NCBI GenBank assembly: GCA_900751665.1
Contig: CAADSV010000088.1
Span: forward strand, 1-9,623
Source of the DNA: an uncultured Collinsella sp.
GTDB taxonomy: Bacteria > Actinomycetota > Coriobacteriia > Coriobacteriales > Coriobacteriaceae
DNA: 9,623 nt
Direction: 5' to 3'
Part shown: piece after piece, positions 1-6,152 of the stretch
Numbering within the stretch: position 1 is the stretch's first letter
How the letters are laid out: every line of letters begins with the position of its first letter
Position numbers and translations under genes: made by a program
The notes under the pieces: generated by a model
What the model saw: only the letters and a program-made list of their open reading frames with translations
What the model was told of the DNA's origin: nothing
Databases searched by the model: none

Positions 1-47
1 CCCCCCCCCCCCCCCGTTCCCTACACGAACCCCCCCACCAATAAAAT
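1..47. other. Low-complexity C-rich window edge
   Basis: The first 15 bases are all C and a second run of seven C follows at 30-36. No gene or recognisable signal lies here. On the minus strand this is the region just past the terminator of the PTS gene and it ends in a G15 run. Such a run at a contig edge may be a sequencing or assembly artefact (for example two-colour Illumina poly-G at read ends) rather than genomic sequence. Confidence 0.5.
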
Positions 48-90
48 GCCGCTCGCCGGGGCGTCGCAGAACGATTCCCCGGCGAGCGGC
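41..90 (-). terminator. Intrinsic terminator of the GH1-PTS operon
   Basis: A perfect 14-bp stem pairs 48-61 (GCCGCTCGCCGGGG) with 77-90 (CCCCGGCGAGCGGC) around a 15-nt loop. Read on the minus strand, the stem is followed by a T-rich stretch (ATTTTATT, 40-47). It begins 29 nt past the stop codon of the EIIBC gene. This is a strong Rho-independent terminator for transcription leftward out of the beta-glucoside operon. Confidence 0.9.
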
Positions 91-119
91 CGATTAATAT
101 TGTCTATCTCAAAACGTCG

Positions 120-1490
120 TTACTTTTTGTCGAAACGACCATAGAGCGCAAACGAGAGCGCCGCAGAGATAGCCCAAGTCAAAGCGATGCAGACGACAAT
201 CATGATCAGGTTCATGGGATTGCCGCTTGGATCGGCATAAACGGGCAACGAGGTAATGCCGGGCATAACAAAGCCGAAGCACTTTGCGCCGAGAACAACG
301 GTAAGCGCACCGCCAATGCCATCCGCGATCATCGCAGCGATAAGCGGAGTCCTGTTAGGAACCTGAACGGTAAACAAGGCGGGCTCGGAAATTCCCATAA
401 ATGCTGAGAAGGCGCACGTCATTGCAGCGGACTTGAGCTTTTCGTCGGTCATGCGCAGGGCTGCACCAAAAGACGCACCGCTTTCGGCGAGGTTATGGCA
501 GAAAGAGATCGGGAGCAGATAGTCATACCCAAGCGTTGCGATATTGGAAATCTGGATAGGGCTCGTTGACTGATGCATGCCGAAGAGCACGATAAGCGGC
601 ATAAAGAAGCCCAGCAGAAAACCGGCAACGGGGCCTAACGTCGAGAATAGCCAAACGATACCGTTGGCAAGACCAAGACCGCACCAGGCACCAATCGGAG
701 CGAGCACAAACAGGTTGACGGGAATCACGATAGCAAGGGAGAGCGCCGGAACGACAACGAGCTTAAAAAGATCCGGCACGACTTTGTCGATTGCGCGATA
801 TACAAAAGACAAGCCAATGACGCCAAAGATAACCGGGAACACGGAATCGGCGTAGCTAAAAATCGGCACCGCAAAACCGAACAGCGCAAGGGGCGTCTCG
901 CCCGTACCGACAGCGTTGACAATGGTCGGGTACATCAGCGATCCGGCAACACAAAGCGCAAGCGAACGGTTGACTCGGAACTTATCAGCTGTAGACATTG
1001 CCAGCAAAAACGGCAAGAAGTAGAACGGGATATCCGAAATCATATTGAATATCGCAAAGTCGCCGGCACCCGTGTCGATTCCAAAAGCCGCGATAGCAGC
1101 CAGGATGCCCTTTACGATGCCTCCCGCCACCAGTGCGGGAATGATAGCGGAGAAGATGCCGGTGATGATATCGAATACGCGAGCCGAACCTTTTTGGAGC
1201 TCAGGCTGCTCGGCGTCGGCGGAGACCTCGCCACCCATCCTGTCGCCTAGCATGGGCTCCAATTCGTCATATACCGACCCCACGCTGGCGCCGATGATAA
1301 CCTGCCACTGCCCGTCTTTAACCTGCGCGCCCAAGGCGCCGTCAAGCGTCTTAAGGGCCTCCAGGTCTGCCTTGCTATCGTCCTTCAGGTTGAATCTGAG
1401 CCTTGTAATGCAGTGCGTTGCCATAACAACGTTATCGGCGCCGTCCACGAGCTCGAGGACACGAGCGGCCAGTTCCTTCTTGTCTGCCAC
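120..1490 (-). CDS. PTS beta-glucoside-type transporter subunit EIIBC
   Basis: Membrane permease of the phosphoenolpyruvate phosphotransferase system, glucose/glucoside superfamily. It imports a sugar, probably a beta-glucoside, and phosphorylates it on entry. From the chosen start it has 456 residues. The EIIB domain spans about 1-85, with phosphorylatable Cys27 in the motif HCITRLRF. A charged linker follows, then a polytopic EIIC domain (about 105-450) with the hallmarks FGMHQS near 303-308 and GISEPALF near 366-373. No EIIA domain is fused, so phosphate must come from an EIIA encoded elsewhere. A GTG at 1499 is possible, but the only good ribosome site (AGGAG, 1499-1503) overlaps it and sits 8 nt before the GTG at 1490, so 1490 is preferred. 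It lies directly after the GH1 gene and before a strong terminator. The beta-glucoside assignment rests mainly on that GH1 partner; trehalose or sucrose transporters have the same fold. Confidence 0.93.
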   Translation of the reverse strand: MADKKELAARVLELVDGADNVVMATHCITRLRFNLKDDSKADLEALKTLDGALGAQVKDGQWQVIIGASVGSVYDELEPMLGDRMGGEVSADAEQPELQKGSARVFDIITGIFSAIIPALVAGGIVKGILAAIAAFGIDTGAGDFAIFNMISDIPFYFLPFLLAMSTADKFRVNRSLALCVAGSLMYPTIVNAVGTGETPLALFGFAVPIFSYADSVFPVIFGVIGLSFVYRAIDKVVPDLFKLVVVPALSLAIVIPVNLFVLAPIGAWCGLGLANGIVWLFSTLGPVAGFLLGFFMPLIVLFGMHQSTSPIQISNIATLGYDYLLPISFCHNLAESGASFGAALRMTDEKLKSAAMTCAFSAFMGISEPALFTVQVPNRTPLIAAMIADGIGGALTVVLGAKCFGFVMPGITSLPVYADPSGNPMNLIMIVVCIALTWAISAALSFALYGRFDKK

Positions 1491-1498
1491 AACAATCA

Positions 1499-1503
1499 CT
1501 CCT
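1499..1503 (-). promoter_or_regulatory. Ribosome binding site for EIIBC overlapping the GH1 stop
   Basis: On the minus strand the sequence TAGGAG contains both the TAG stop of the GH1 gene (1502-1504) and the AGGAG ribosome site of the EIIBC gene. Spacing to the GTG at 1490 is 8 nt. It rules against the in-frame GTG at 1499 and implies translational coupling of transporter to hydrolase. Confidence 0.75.
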
Positions 1504-2980
1504 ACCCAAGATCCTCGCCATTAGTGGCGATACATTTCTGATACCAATAGAAAGAGTCTTTACGCGAGCGCTCCGCAGTGCCGTTGCCGCAATTATCCAG
1601 ATCGACATAGATAAGCCCGTAGCGCTTGTCCATCGTAAGAGGACCACAGGCAACAAGGTCAATGAATCCCCAGATCATGTATCCGCGCACGTCAACGCCA
1701 TCGATCACCGCTTCCTTAAGGCACTTTATGTGCTGGCGCAAATAATCGATTCGATACTCGTCGTGGATGCTGCCATCCTCCTCGACTACATCAGATGTAC
1801 CGAGGCCGTTCTCGGCGATATACAGGGGCAGCCCATAGCGGTCATACATCTGGTTAAGGGTAACCCTCAGGCCAATGGGATCGAGCTGCCAGCCCCACTC
1901 ACTCGTCTCGAGATAAGGGTTCTTGTTTGCCATGACCAGATTTCCCGCAGTCTTCTCCCATCCCTGATCGCAGGTGGATACCCGGGAAAAGTAGTACGAG
2001 AAGGCCAGGAAGTCGACCGTGTTGCGAGCGATGAGCTCTTCATCGCCCGGCTCCATTTGAATCTCGATATCGCACGCGTCGAAATAGCGATTCATATAAG
2101 CGGGGTATTTTCCACGAGCCATCACATCCGTATAGAACCAGTTGGAATACTGGTCGTCGTGAATAGCCTGCATGTTATCTTCGGGACGGCAGGTGGCGGG
2201 ATACGTACAGAATCGAGCGATCATGCCGCCAACGGGAGTATCGGGCGAAAGACGATGGACAATCTCGACGGCACGCGCATTGGCAACGAACTCGTGGTGC
2301 AGGCACTGGAAGATGGCTCGATCGAAGTTCTCCCCCTCTTCGTCTTTGACCAGACAGACCCCGTCCCAAGGCGAAAAACGCGCTGCATTGAACTCGTTAA
2401 AAGGCAGCCAGAAATCGACCAGATCGCCCAATTCCGTAACGATTGTCTCGACATAGTGGGCGAAGAAATCAATCGTCTTGCGATTCTTCCATCCCCCATA
2501 TGTGGTGACAAGATTTACCGGGATGTCATAGTGGAGCATGGTGACGAAGGTTTTAATGCCGCGCTTTTTGCACTCACCCAGCATGCTTCGATACCACTCG
2601 ATGCCTTCGCGGTTAGGCTCAAGATCATCTCCGTTAGGATAGATCCGGCTCCAGCAAATAGAGGTGCGGAACAGCTTGAGGCCCATCTCCGCAAAAAGCG
2701 CGATGTCCTCACGGTAGTGATGATAGAAGTCGTTACCGCGCCTAAACGGGTAGAACTCAACACCATCATCTGCGAGAGCGTTCATTAGTTCGTCATGGCA
2801 GAAGGGGTTGTTTTGATGCTTGTCCTCAATCTGGTCATGAGTCCAGGTACCATCCAGCCATCGACAATCCTGTGTCGACTTTCCCTTTCCGCCCTCATTC
2901 CAGGCGCCATCGGCCTGCGAGCACGATATGGCTCCGCCCCATAAAAAGTCGGAGTCAAACCCATGTTTTAACTTACTCAT
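1502..2980 (-). CDS. Glycoside hydrolase family 1, probable 6-phospho-beta-glucosidase
   Basis: Cytosolic GH1 retaining glycosidase of 492 residues, the normal length for the family. It would hydrolyse the 6-phospho-beta-glucoside delivered by the adjacent PTS EIIBC into glucose 6-phosphate and an aglycone or sugar. The N-terminus FLWGGAISCSQADGAW (from about residue 12) carries the family's substrate Gln. The acid/base is Glu196 in LPFNEFN and the nucleophile is Glu390 in LYIAENG. Near the C-terminus, DKRYGLIYVDLDN keeps Lys452 and Tyr454, which bind the sugar phosphate in 6-phospho enzymes. The Ser usually seen just before them is not evident (the loop reads ACGPLTM). The reading frame stays open to an ATG at 3118, but ATG 2980 is preferred: it has AGGAGG 4 nt upstream and matches the normal GH1 start, and the extra 46 residues would cover the promoter. 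It is the first gene of the operon, divergent from the AraC regulator. 6-Phospho-beta-galactosidase activity cannot be excluded. Confidence 0.93.
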   Translation of the reverse strand: MSKLKHGFDSDFLWGGAISCSQADGAWNEGGKGKSTQDCRWLDGTWTHDQIEDKHQNNPFCHDELMNALADDGVEFYPFRRGNDFYHHYREDIALFAEMGLKLFRTSICWSRIYPNGDDLEPNREGIEWYRSMLGECKKRGIKTFVTMLHYDIPVNLVTTYGGWKNRKTIDFFAHYVETIVTELGDLVDFWLPFNEFNAARFSPWDGVCLVKDEEGENFDRAIFQCLHHEFVANARAVEIVHRLSPDTPVGGMIARFCTYPATCRPEDNMQAIHDDQYSNWFYTDVMARGKYPAYMNRYFDACDIEIQMEPGDEELIARNTVDFLAFSYYFSRVSTCDQGWEKTAGNLVMANKNPYLETSEWGWQLDPIGLRVTLNQMYDRYGLPLYIAENGLGTSDVVEEDGSIHDEYRIDYLRQHIKCLKEAVIDGVDVRGYMIWGFIDLVACGPLTMDKRYGLIYVDLDNCGNGTAERSRKDSFYWYQKCIATNGEDLG

Positions 2981-3132
2981 TTGCCCTCCTTGATCGGATG
3001 CTCCAGCGGATAACCCAATACTAGGAAGAACAAGATGCATAAGATATCGCATAGAAAGCGTTGGTTTATAACATTTTTTAGATATAATACCGTTTAAGGC
3101 ATCGATTCTACCGTTCACCCCTGGAGCACCCC
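2981..3132. promoter_or_regulatory. Divergent promoter/operator region between GH1 operon and AraC regulator
   Basis: This 152-bp gap is clearly more AT-rich than the genes around it and must hold promoters for both directions. The rightward promoter is recognisable (3061-3088). I find no convincing -35/-10 pair for the leftward GH1 operon, which would fit a promoter needing an activator. AGGAGG at 2985-2990 is the GH1 ribosome site. Candidate binding sequences are two direct GCATA copies (3037-3041 and 3049-3053, 12 bp apart) and an imperfect dyad, GGTTTATAAC (3063-3072) against GATATAATACC (3081-3091). The operators are guesses. Confidence 0.6.
3061..3088 (+). promoter_or_regulatory. Sigma-70-like promoter for the AraC-family gene
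   Basis: A perfect TATAAT at 3083-3088 lies 16 bp after TTGGTT (3061-3066), which keeps the TTG of the -35 consensus. Predicted transcription would begin about 38 nt before the ATG at 3133. The imperfect dyad 3063-3091 spans both elements, so a protein bound there could repress this promoter. Confidence 0.6.
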
Positions 3133-4125
3133 ATGGATTCGAATCTCAAACAGCTGCTCTATACGCATACCGAGACCGAAGAGTGGCATCGCACACATCC
3201 GGGAGAGCTCAGCCCGCGATATAACAGGGTGGAAACCACAACCATTAACGGCGAAGAGGTCTATCTGTTTGATTGGAAAGAAACTCTCGACGAAAACCCC
3301 GTGGGCCTTATCAAGGAGTCGCGCTTTACCGATATTCCTCCTCATATCAATCGGGATATGGAGCTTAACTACGTGTACGACGGCGTCTGCACGTTTATCG
3401 TCAACGGACGGCGACTACTCCTTAAAAAGGGCGATGTGCTCATTTGCAACACCGGCGTAGTCAGAAGCGTTCCATACGTTAAGGGCGAACATGATATCGT
3501 CATTTCGATCGTCTTCAAAAAAGAAATGTTCGATTCGTTGTTCCTGAGCCAGCTACCCGGCGCGTCACCATTAACGAATCTTCTATTTGATTTTGTGTCC
3601 AAAAACCGCGAGGCCCGAAAATATCTCATTCTTCCAGAGGAATACGCCCGACATGCGCGACGCCTCATCGAGATGCTCTTTATCGAATATCACTTTAAAG
3701 ATGCCTATTCCAATGAACTCATGAGGCACCTCGCCGTCAGCCTATTCCTTGTTCTCATTCGAGGACTGTACCGACGCTCCGCAACTGATAACCAGGCGAT
3801 CATGTCGGACGAACGCATCGTGTCGATTCTGAATCATATTGAGCGAAGCTACGGCGACTGCACACTCGAAAGCATTGCGAGCGATACGGGTTATAGCACC
3901 AGCTATCTCAGCAGCTTGATCAAGCAAAAAACCGGCAAAACGTTTTCGCAAATAAAGCTCAACCAGCAGCTCACAGAGGCGGCATATCTTCTCAATAACA
4001 CCGAGCGCAGCGTGCAGTATGTAGCCCGAAAAGTCGGCATCTCCAACATGTCATTCTTTTACTCAAAATTTAAAGAAGCATTCGGCGAAACGCCAGGTGC
4101 GTTCAGGACGCATCGGTCTAATTAA
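3133..4125 (+). CDS. AraC-family transcriptional regulator, cupin-like sensor domain
   Basis: DNA-binding regulator of 330 residues with the classical two-part layout. The N-terminal half (about 60-130) is a cupin-like sugar-sensing fold: His71, then alternating hydrophobic strands, FIVNGRRLLLKKGDVLI, and a following hydrophobic strand. A helical linker occupies about 145-215. The C-terminal AraC/XylS domain (about 228-328) has two helix-turn-helix units: TLESIASDTGYSTSYLSSL (about 244-262) and SVQYVARKVGISNMSFFYSK (about 293-312). The domain closes with the typical AFGETPGAFR. The ATG at 3133 is supported by GGAG at 3123-3126, 6 nt upstream. The gene faces away from the GH1-EIIBC operon across a shared 152-bp region. 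By analogy with other divergent AraC regulators it is inferred to activate that operon when its beta-glucoside is present. The inducer is unknown. Confidence 0.92.
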   Translation: MDSNLKQLLYTHTETEEWHRTHPGELSPRYNRVETTTINGEEVYLFDWKETLDENPVGLIKESRFTDIPPHINRDMELNYVYDGVCTFIVNGRRLLLKKGDVLICNTGVVRSVPYVKGEHDIVISIVFKKEMFDSLFLSQLPGASPLTNLLFDFVSKNREARKYLILPEEYARHARRLIEMLFIEYHFKDAYSNELMRHLAVSLFLVLIRGLYRRSATDNQAIMSDERIVSILNHIERSYGDCTLESIASDTGYSTSYLSSLIKQKTGKTFSQIKLNQQLTEAAYLLNNTERSVQYVARKVGISNMSFFYSKFKEAFGETPGAFRTHRSN

Positions 4126-4147
4126 AGGCGTTATTACTCAGACCGAT
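4112..4147. terminator. Inverted repeat across convergent gene ends, weak terminator candidate
   Basis: ATCGGTCT (4112-4119) and AGACCGAT (4140-4147) form a perfect 8-bp stem with a 20-nt loop. It encloses the stop codons of both the AraC gene and the convergent protease gene, which are only 8 bp apart. There is no clear T-tract on either side, so intrinsic termination is possible but not proven. Confidence 0.35.
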
Positions 4148-5048
4148 CAGCTTCGCGCGACACGGGAATGCACAATCGAAGCAGCGAGCGCATCGCCTCT
4201 ACCAGCAGAAAGCCGGCGATGCCAACCGTGACTACAAGGTCGAGCGGTGTGCTCACAAACCACAGCAGCCCCATGAGATACGACCCGGCATTAAAGACAA
4301 AGTGCAGCAGGATCGTGTAGCGAAGCTTTCCAGTCGTCACGAGCACCCAGCCAAAAATGAGGCCGGCAGCGCCCGCATAGCAGCCCTGTACCCAGTTCAT
4401 ATGCATAAAGCCGAAGACCGCCGCCTGCAGCACGATTGCCGCGGCGACGCCCCAGGTACTCGGGGCCGCCCAGGGCACCATGGCGCCGTCTTGCGCGTTC
4501 GCGCGGCGCCGGCGCTTCCAGAGCGAACGGCACTGTGGATTAAACGCACGCAGCGAAAACTCAAAGATGATGCCGCGCACCAGCAGTTCCTCGCAAAACG
4601 GCGCGCCAAGCACCGTAGTCAGGACGGCAAGAAGGCTGGCATCGCCCATGCCCGTTTCCTCGACGAGCTCGCTATAGTCTGCCGCGACCTCGGGCAGCAG
4701 CGACAGCACGCCGTCGCATAGGTAGCTAATGACCACCTGCATGGATAGGCCGATCACGACAACGCAGACAATGCGCTTCCATGCCGCGCTTGCTCCCCCA
4801 CCGAGCGGGCGCTCGCCTTGCCGGCGCGCCATGAAGGAGCGGGGCCACAGATAACGCCACCACAGCAGCGCCATCAAAAATGACGCCGTCTGAGCGGCAG
4901 CCTGGAACCATTGGATATCGAGATTGTCGATCGGATAGCCCGTCAGCACCGACACGGCATCGAGAACTGAAAACAGAACCACGCTCAGGGCTATATCGGC
5001 AGCGACAACGCCAAAACAGGCAAGCGCCCACGCCATCGCATTGAGCAT
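4134..5048 (-). CDS. CPBP-family intramembrane metalloprotease
   Basis: Polytopic membrane protein of 304 residues in the CPBP (CAAX protease and bacteriocin-processing, formerly Abi) family. Members cleave or process peptides within the membrane; some give self-immunity to bacteriocins, and most have unknown substrates. The three catalytic motifs are present in order: EExxxR (Glu153, Glu154, Arg158 in FCEELLVRG), FxxxH (FGFMH, His216) and HxxxN (HFVFN, His249 and Asn253). About seven hydrophobic segments are visible. A basic loop (WKRRRR, about 177-182) between motifs 1 and 2 is probably cytosolic. An upstream in-frame ATG at 5072 is rejected because it lies in the palindromic repeat, whereas ATG 5048 has AGGAGG (5054-5059) exactly 5 nt before it. 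It converges on the AraC gene and follows the small antitoxin gene by 88 nt on the same strand. The substrate cannot be read from the sequence. Confidence 0.9.
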   Translation of the reverse strand: MLNAMAWALACFGVVAADIALSVVLFSVLDAVSVLTGYPIDNLDIQWFQAAAQTASFLMALLWWRYLWPRSFMARRQGERPLGGGASAAWKRIVCVVVIGLSMQVVISYLCDGVLSLLPEVAADYSELVEETGMGDASLLAVLTTVLGAPFCEELLVRGIIFEFSLRAFNPQCRSLWKRRRRANAQDGAMVPWAAPSTWGVAAAIVLQAAVFGFMHMNWVQGCYAGAAGLIFGWVLVTTGKLRYTILLHFVFNAGSYLMGLLWFVSTPLDLVVTVGIAGFLLVEAMRSLLRLCIPVSREADRSE

Positions 5049-5065
5049 GCCAACCTCCTCAAAAC

Positions 5066-5134
5066 CCGGCATTTAGGGACGTTCCTTAACTGCCGGCAGA
5101 AAAGGAACGTCCCCAAGTGCCGGCAGTTTGGGAC
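5066..5134. repeat. 58-bp near-perfect palindrome with an extra repeat module
   Basis: The core stem GGGACGTTCCTT (5076-5087) pairs perfectly with AAGGAACGTCCC (5102-5113). At the exact centre (5094.5) lies the palindrome CTGCCGGCAG (5090-5099). The symmetry continues outward to 5066 and 5123 (CCGGC against GCCGG) with few mismatches. TGCCGGCAG occurs twice, at 5091-5099 and 5118-5126 (27-bp period). The second copy is followed by GGGACAGTC, a variant of the GGGACGTTC module. It fills the gap between the antitoxin stop and the protease ribosome site. On the minus strand it is followed by TTTTG, so as RNA it could act as a terminator or attenuator. Its form suggests a dispersed REP-like element. 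Confidence 0.8.
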
Positions 5135-5136
5135 AG

Positions 5137-5340
5137 TCATTGTTGATGAGAATCGGGCGCAGTGCCAAAGGCCCCGTTGGGCGAGATGTCGAACGGGAAG
5201 GTGCCACAGCGATTGAATGCGGCGATAAACATGCGGATGGCGTTGGACGGCGTGGTACCTACGAGCTGGGTTGCCGCCGCGAAGGCTGCCTTCTCCTCGG
5301 GCAAGACCTTCGCGACTACGGGGGTCATGTGTTCTGCCAT
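5137..5340 (-). CDS. RelB/DinJ-family antitoxin, apparently solitary
   Basis: Small protein of 67 residues resembling the ribbon-helix-helix antitoxins of type II RelBE/DinJ-YafQ systems, which bind operator DNA as dimers and neutralise an mRNA-cleaving toxin. The signature is visible: a strand at about 6-13 (TPVVAKVLPEEK), a helix at 15-27, then TTPSNAIRMFIAAFNRCGTFPFDIS (29-53), matching the family pattern (T/L)-S-x-A-I-x-(L/M)-F followed by GxxPF(D/E). Start ATG 5340 has AAGGAAG just upstream. The C-terminus is short (14 residues after FDIS), where longer members carry the toxin-binding tail. No toxin gene lies downstream: the palindromic repeat begins directly at the stop codon, followed by the protease. 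It could be an orphan regulator or the remnant of a broken toxin-antitoxin pair. Confidence 0.8.
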   Translation of the reverse strand: MAEHMTPVVAKVLPEEKAAFAAATQLVGTTPSNAIRMFIAAFNRCGTFPFDISPNGAFGTAPDSHQQ

Positions 5341-5375
5341 GGCGCTTCCTTTTTGAAACGACGGTAGTGCGGATA

Positions 5376-5432
5376 GATGCGGGCCACGCGGCTGGGCGAC
5401 GGGCTGTGAAGACAACCCGATTGGCCCGCATC
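5376..5432 (-). other. Nested hairpin upstream of the antitoxin gene
   Basis: GATGCGGGCCA (5376-5386) and TGGCCCGCATC (5422-5432) form a perfect 11-bp outer stem. Inside it, CGGGCTGT (5400-5407) pairs with ACAACCCG (5412-5419) over a GAAG tetraloop (shown as plus strand; one mismatch). In a minus-strand transcript this would be a structured leader about 36 nt before the antitoxin start, or a structure ending the ATPase operon. No U-tract follows, so it is not a classical terminator. I do not recognise a riboswitch class. Confidence 0.5.
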
Positions 5433-5454
5433 CGGAGTTTGTTTCTGCGGCGTT

Positions 5455-5499
5455 GGTATTACTTGGTATTCCTAAGTATTACCCCGGAGTTAGAATACC
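5455..5499. repeat. Cluster of 10-bp-spaced GGTATT repeats, possible operator
   Basis: Three consecutive 10-bp units read GGTATTACTT (5455-5464), GGTATTCCTA (5465-5474) and AGTATTACCC (5475-5484). An inverted GAATACC follows at 5493-5499, complementary to GGTATTC at 5465-5471. The segment 5465-5483 is also an imperfect 19-bp palindrome. The helical-turn spacing suggests cooperative binding by a small dimeric regulator; the antitoxin encoded at 5137-5340 is an obvious candidate. No other gene lies in 5341-5555. Confidence 0.5.
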
Positions 5500-5555
5500 A
5501 CACTCGACCCCATGGGGACGTAGGAAAACGAATCATTTTGTTGCTGAGTTAGTTT

Positions 5556-6152
5556 TTAGAGCGTGATGATGCCCGAGATATCGAGGGCCTGAGCGTCGGA
5601 GACGTCATGTGTGGCGAGCAAGAGCGTGCGGCCGTCGAGCAGGTCGAGCACGACCTTGGTCGTCGCATCGCGCGCGGCGGCATCCAGGCCGGTAAGGGGC
5701 TCGTCAAGAATCACCGCGCCGCCCGGGCACAGCAGGGCGCGGGCAATCTCAACGCGGCGGCGCTGCCCGCCCGAAAGCTCGGCCGCGCGAGCATGCACAT
5801 CGACCCCCGGCACCAGCAGGCGCAACAGGGCCGCAGCACTCGAGGCGTCCACGCGTGCATCGGCGCACACCAGCACGTTATCCAGCGCCGAAGCGGACTC
5901 GATCAAGCGTGCATCCTGAAACACCATCGAGCACGGCGCGCACTCCCCCGCTGCCAACGAAAGCAGCGTCGACTTGCCCATCCCCGAAGCGCCCATCACG
6001 CAGATACGCCCACCCGCAGGCACGTTGAGCACCAGACCATCCAGCGCCGGCGCCCAGGGCGCACGATCGCCCACGGCAAGCGCAAGCTCCGCTGCAGTGC
6101 CATCGCTCGCAGTCCCCGCACGTCCGCACAGTCCATGCCCATGCGCCCGCAC
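5556..6152 (-). CDS. ABC transporter ATP-binding protein, unusually short
   Basis: ATPase of a NitT/TauT-type importer. Counting from a GTG at 6152 it has 198 residues. Walker A is GASGMGKST (54-62), the Q-loop Gln79 is in VFQDARL, the signature LSGGQRRR starts at 126, Walker B is AVILDEP (146-152), the D-loop is GLD (155-157) and the switch is His182 in LATHD. Only 19 residues separate the Walker A Lys from the Q-loop Gln, against about 40 in typical ABC ATPases, so roughly 20 residues of the arm between them are missing while every catalytic motif is kept. The frame is open up to 6269. The true start is uncertain: no good ribosome site is visible, and one deleted base in the G8 tract at 6162-6169 would fuse this domain to the permease in one chain of about 458 residues. 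It is the last gene of the hydrogenase operon. The substrate is unknown. Confidence 0.85.
   Translation of the reverse strand: MRAHGHGLCGRAGTASDGTAAELALAVGDRAPWAPALDGLVLNVPAGGRICVMGASGMGKSTLLSLAAGECAPCSMVFQDARLIESASALDNVLVCADARVDASSAAALLRLLVPGVDVHARAAELSGGQRRRVEIARALLCPGGAVILDEPLTGLDAAARDATTKVVLDLLDGRTLLLATHDVSDAQALDISGIITL

Noticed and set aside
1730..2788. Long plus-strand open frame (352 codons) opposite the GH1 gene
   Set aside because: Antisense shadow: it lies inside a well-supported GH1 gene, has no family motifs and no ribosome site.
2981..3118. 46-residue N-terminal extension of the GH1 protein from ATG 3118
   Set aside because: The AGGAGG site and the normal GH1 N-terminus both point to ATG 2980, and the extension would span the AT-rich promoter region.
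5066..5134. The palindrome as an insertion-sequence end or a phage attachment site
   Set aside because: No transposase, integrase or target-site duplication is visible nearby.
4991..5431. Minus-strand 146-codon frame overlapping the antitoxin, examined as a possible toxin
   Set aside because: Arg-rich, no RelE/YafQ/HicA/PIN pattern, out of frame with and covering the antitoxin gene and the palindrome; best explained as a shadow.
5455..5484. The 10-bp GGTATT repeats as a CRISPR or satellite array
   Set aside because: Units are too short and directly adjacent, with no spacers and only three copies; an operator is more plausible.
5508..5517. CCCCATGGGG palindrome downstream of the ATPase as a terminator
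   Set aside because: The 10-bp palindrome has no room for a loop and no T-tract follows on the minus strand.
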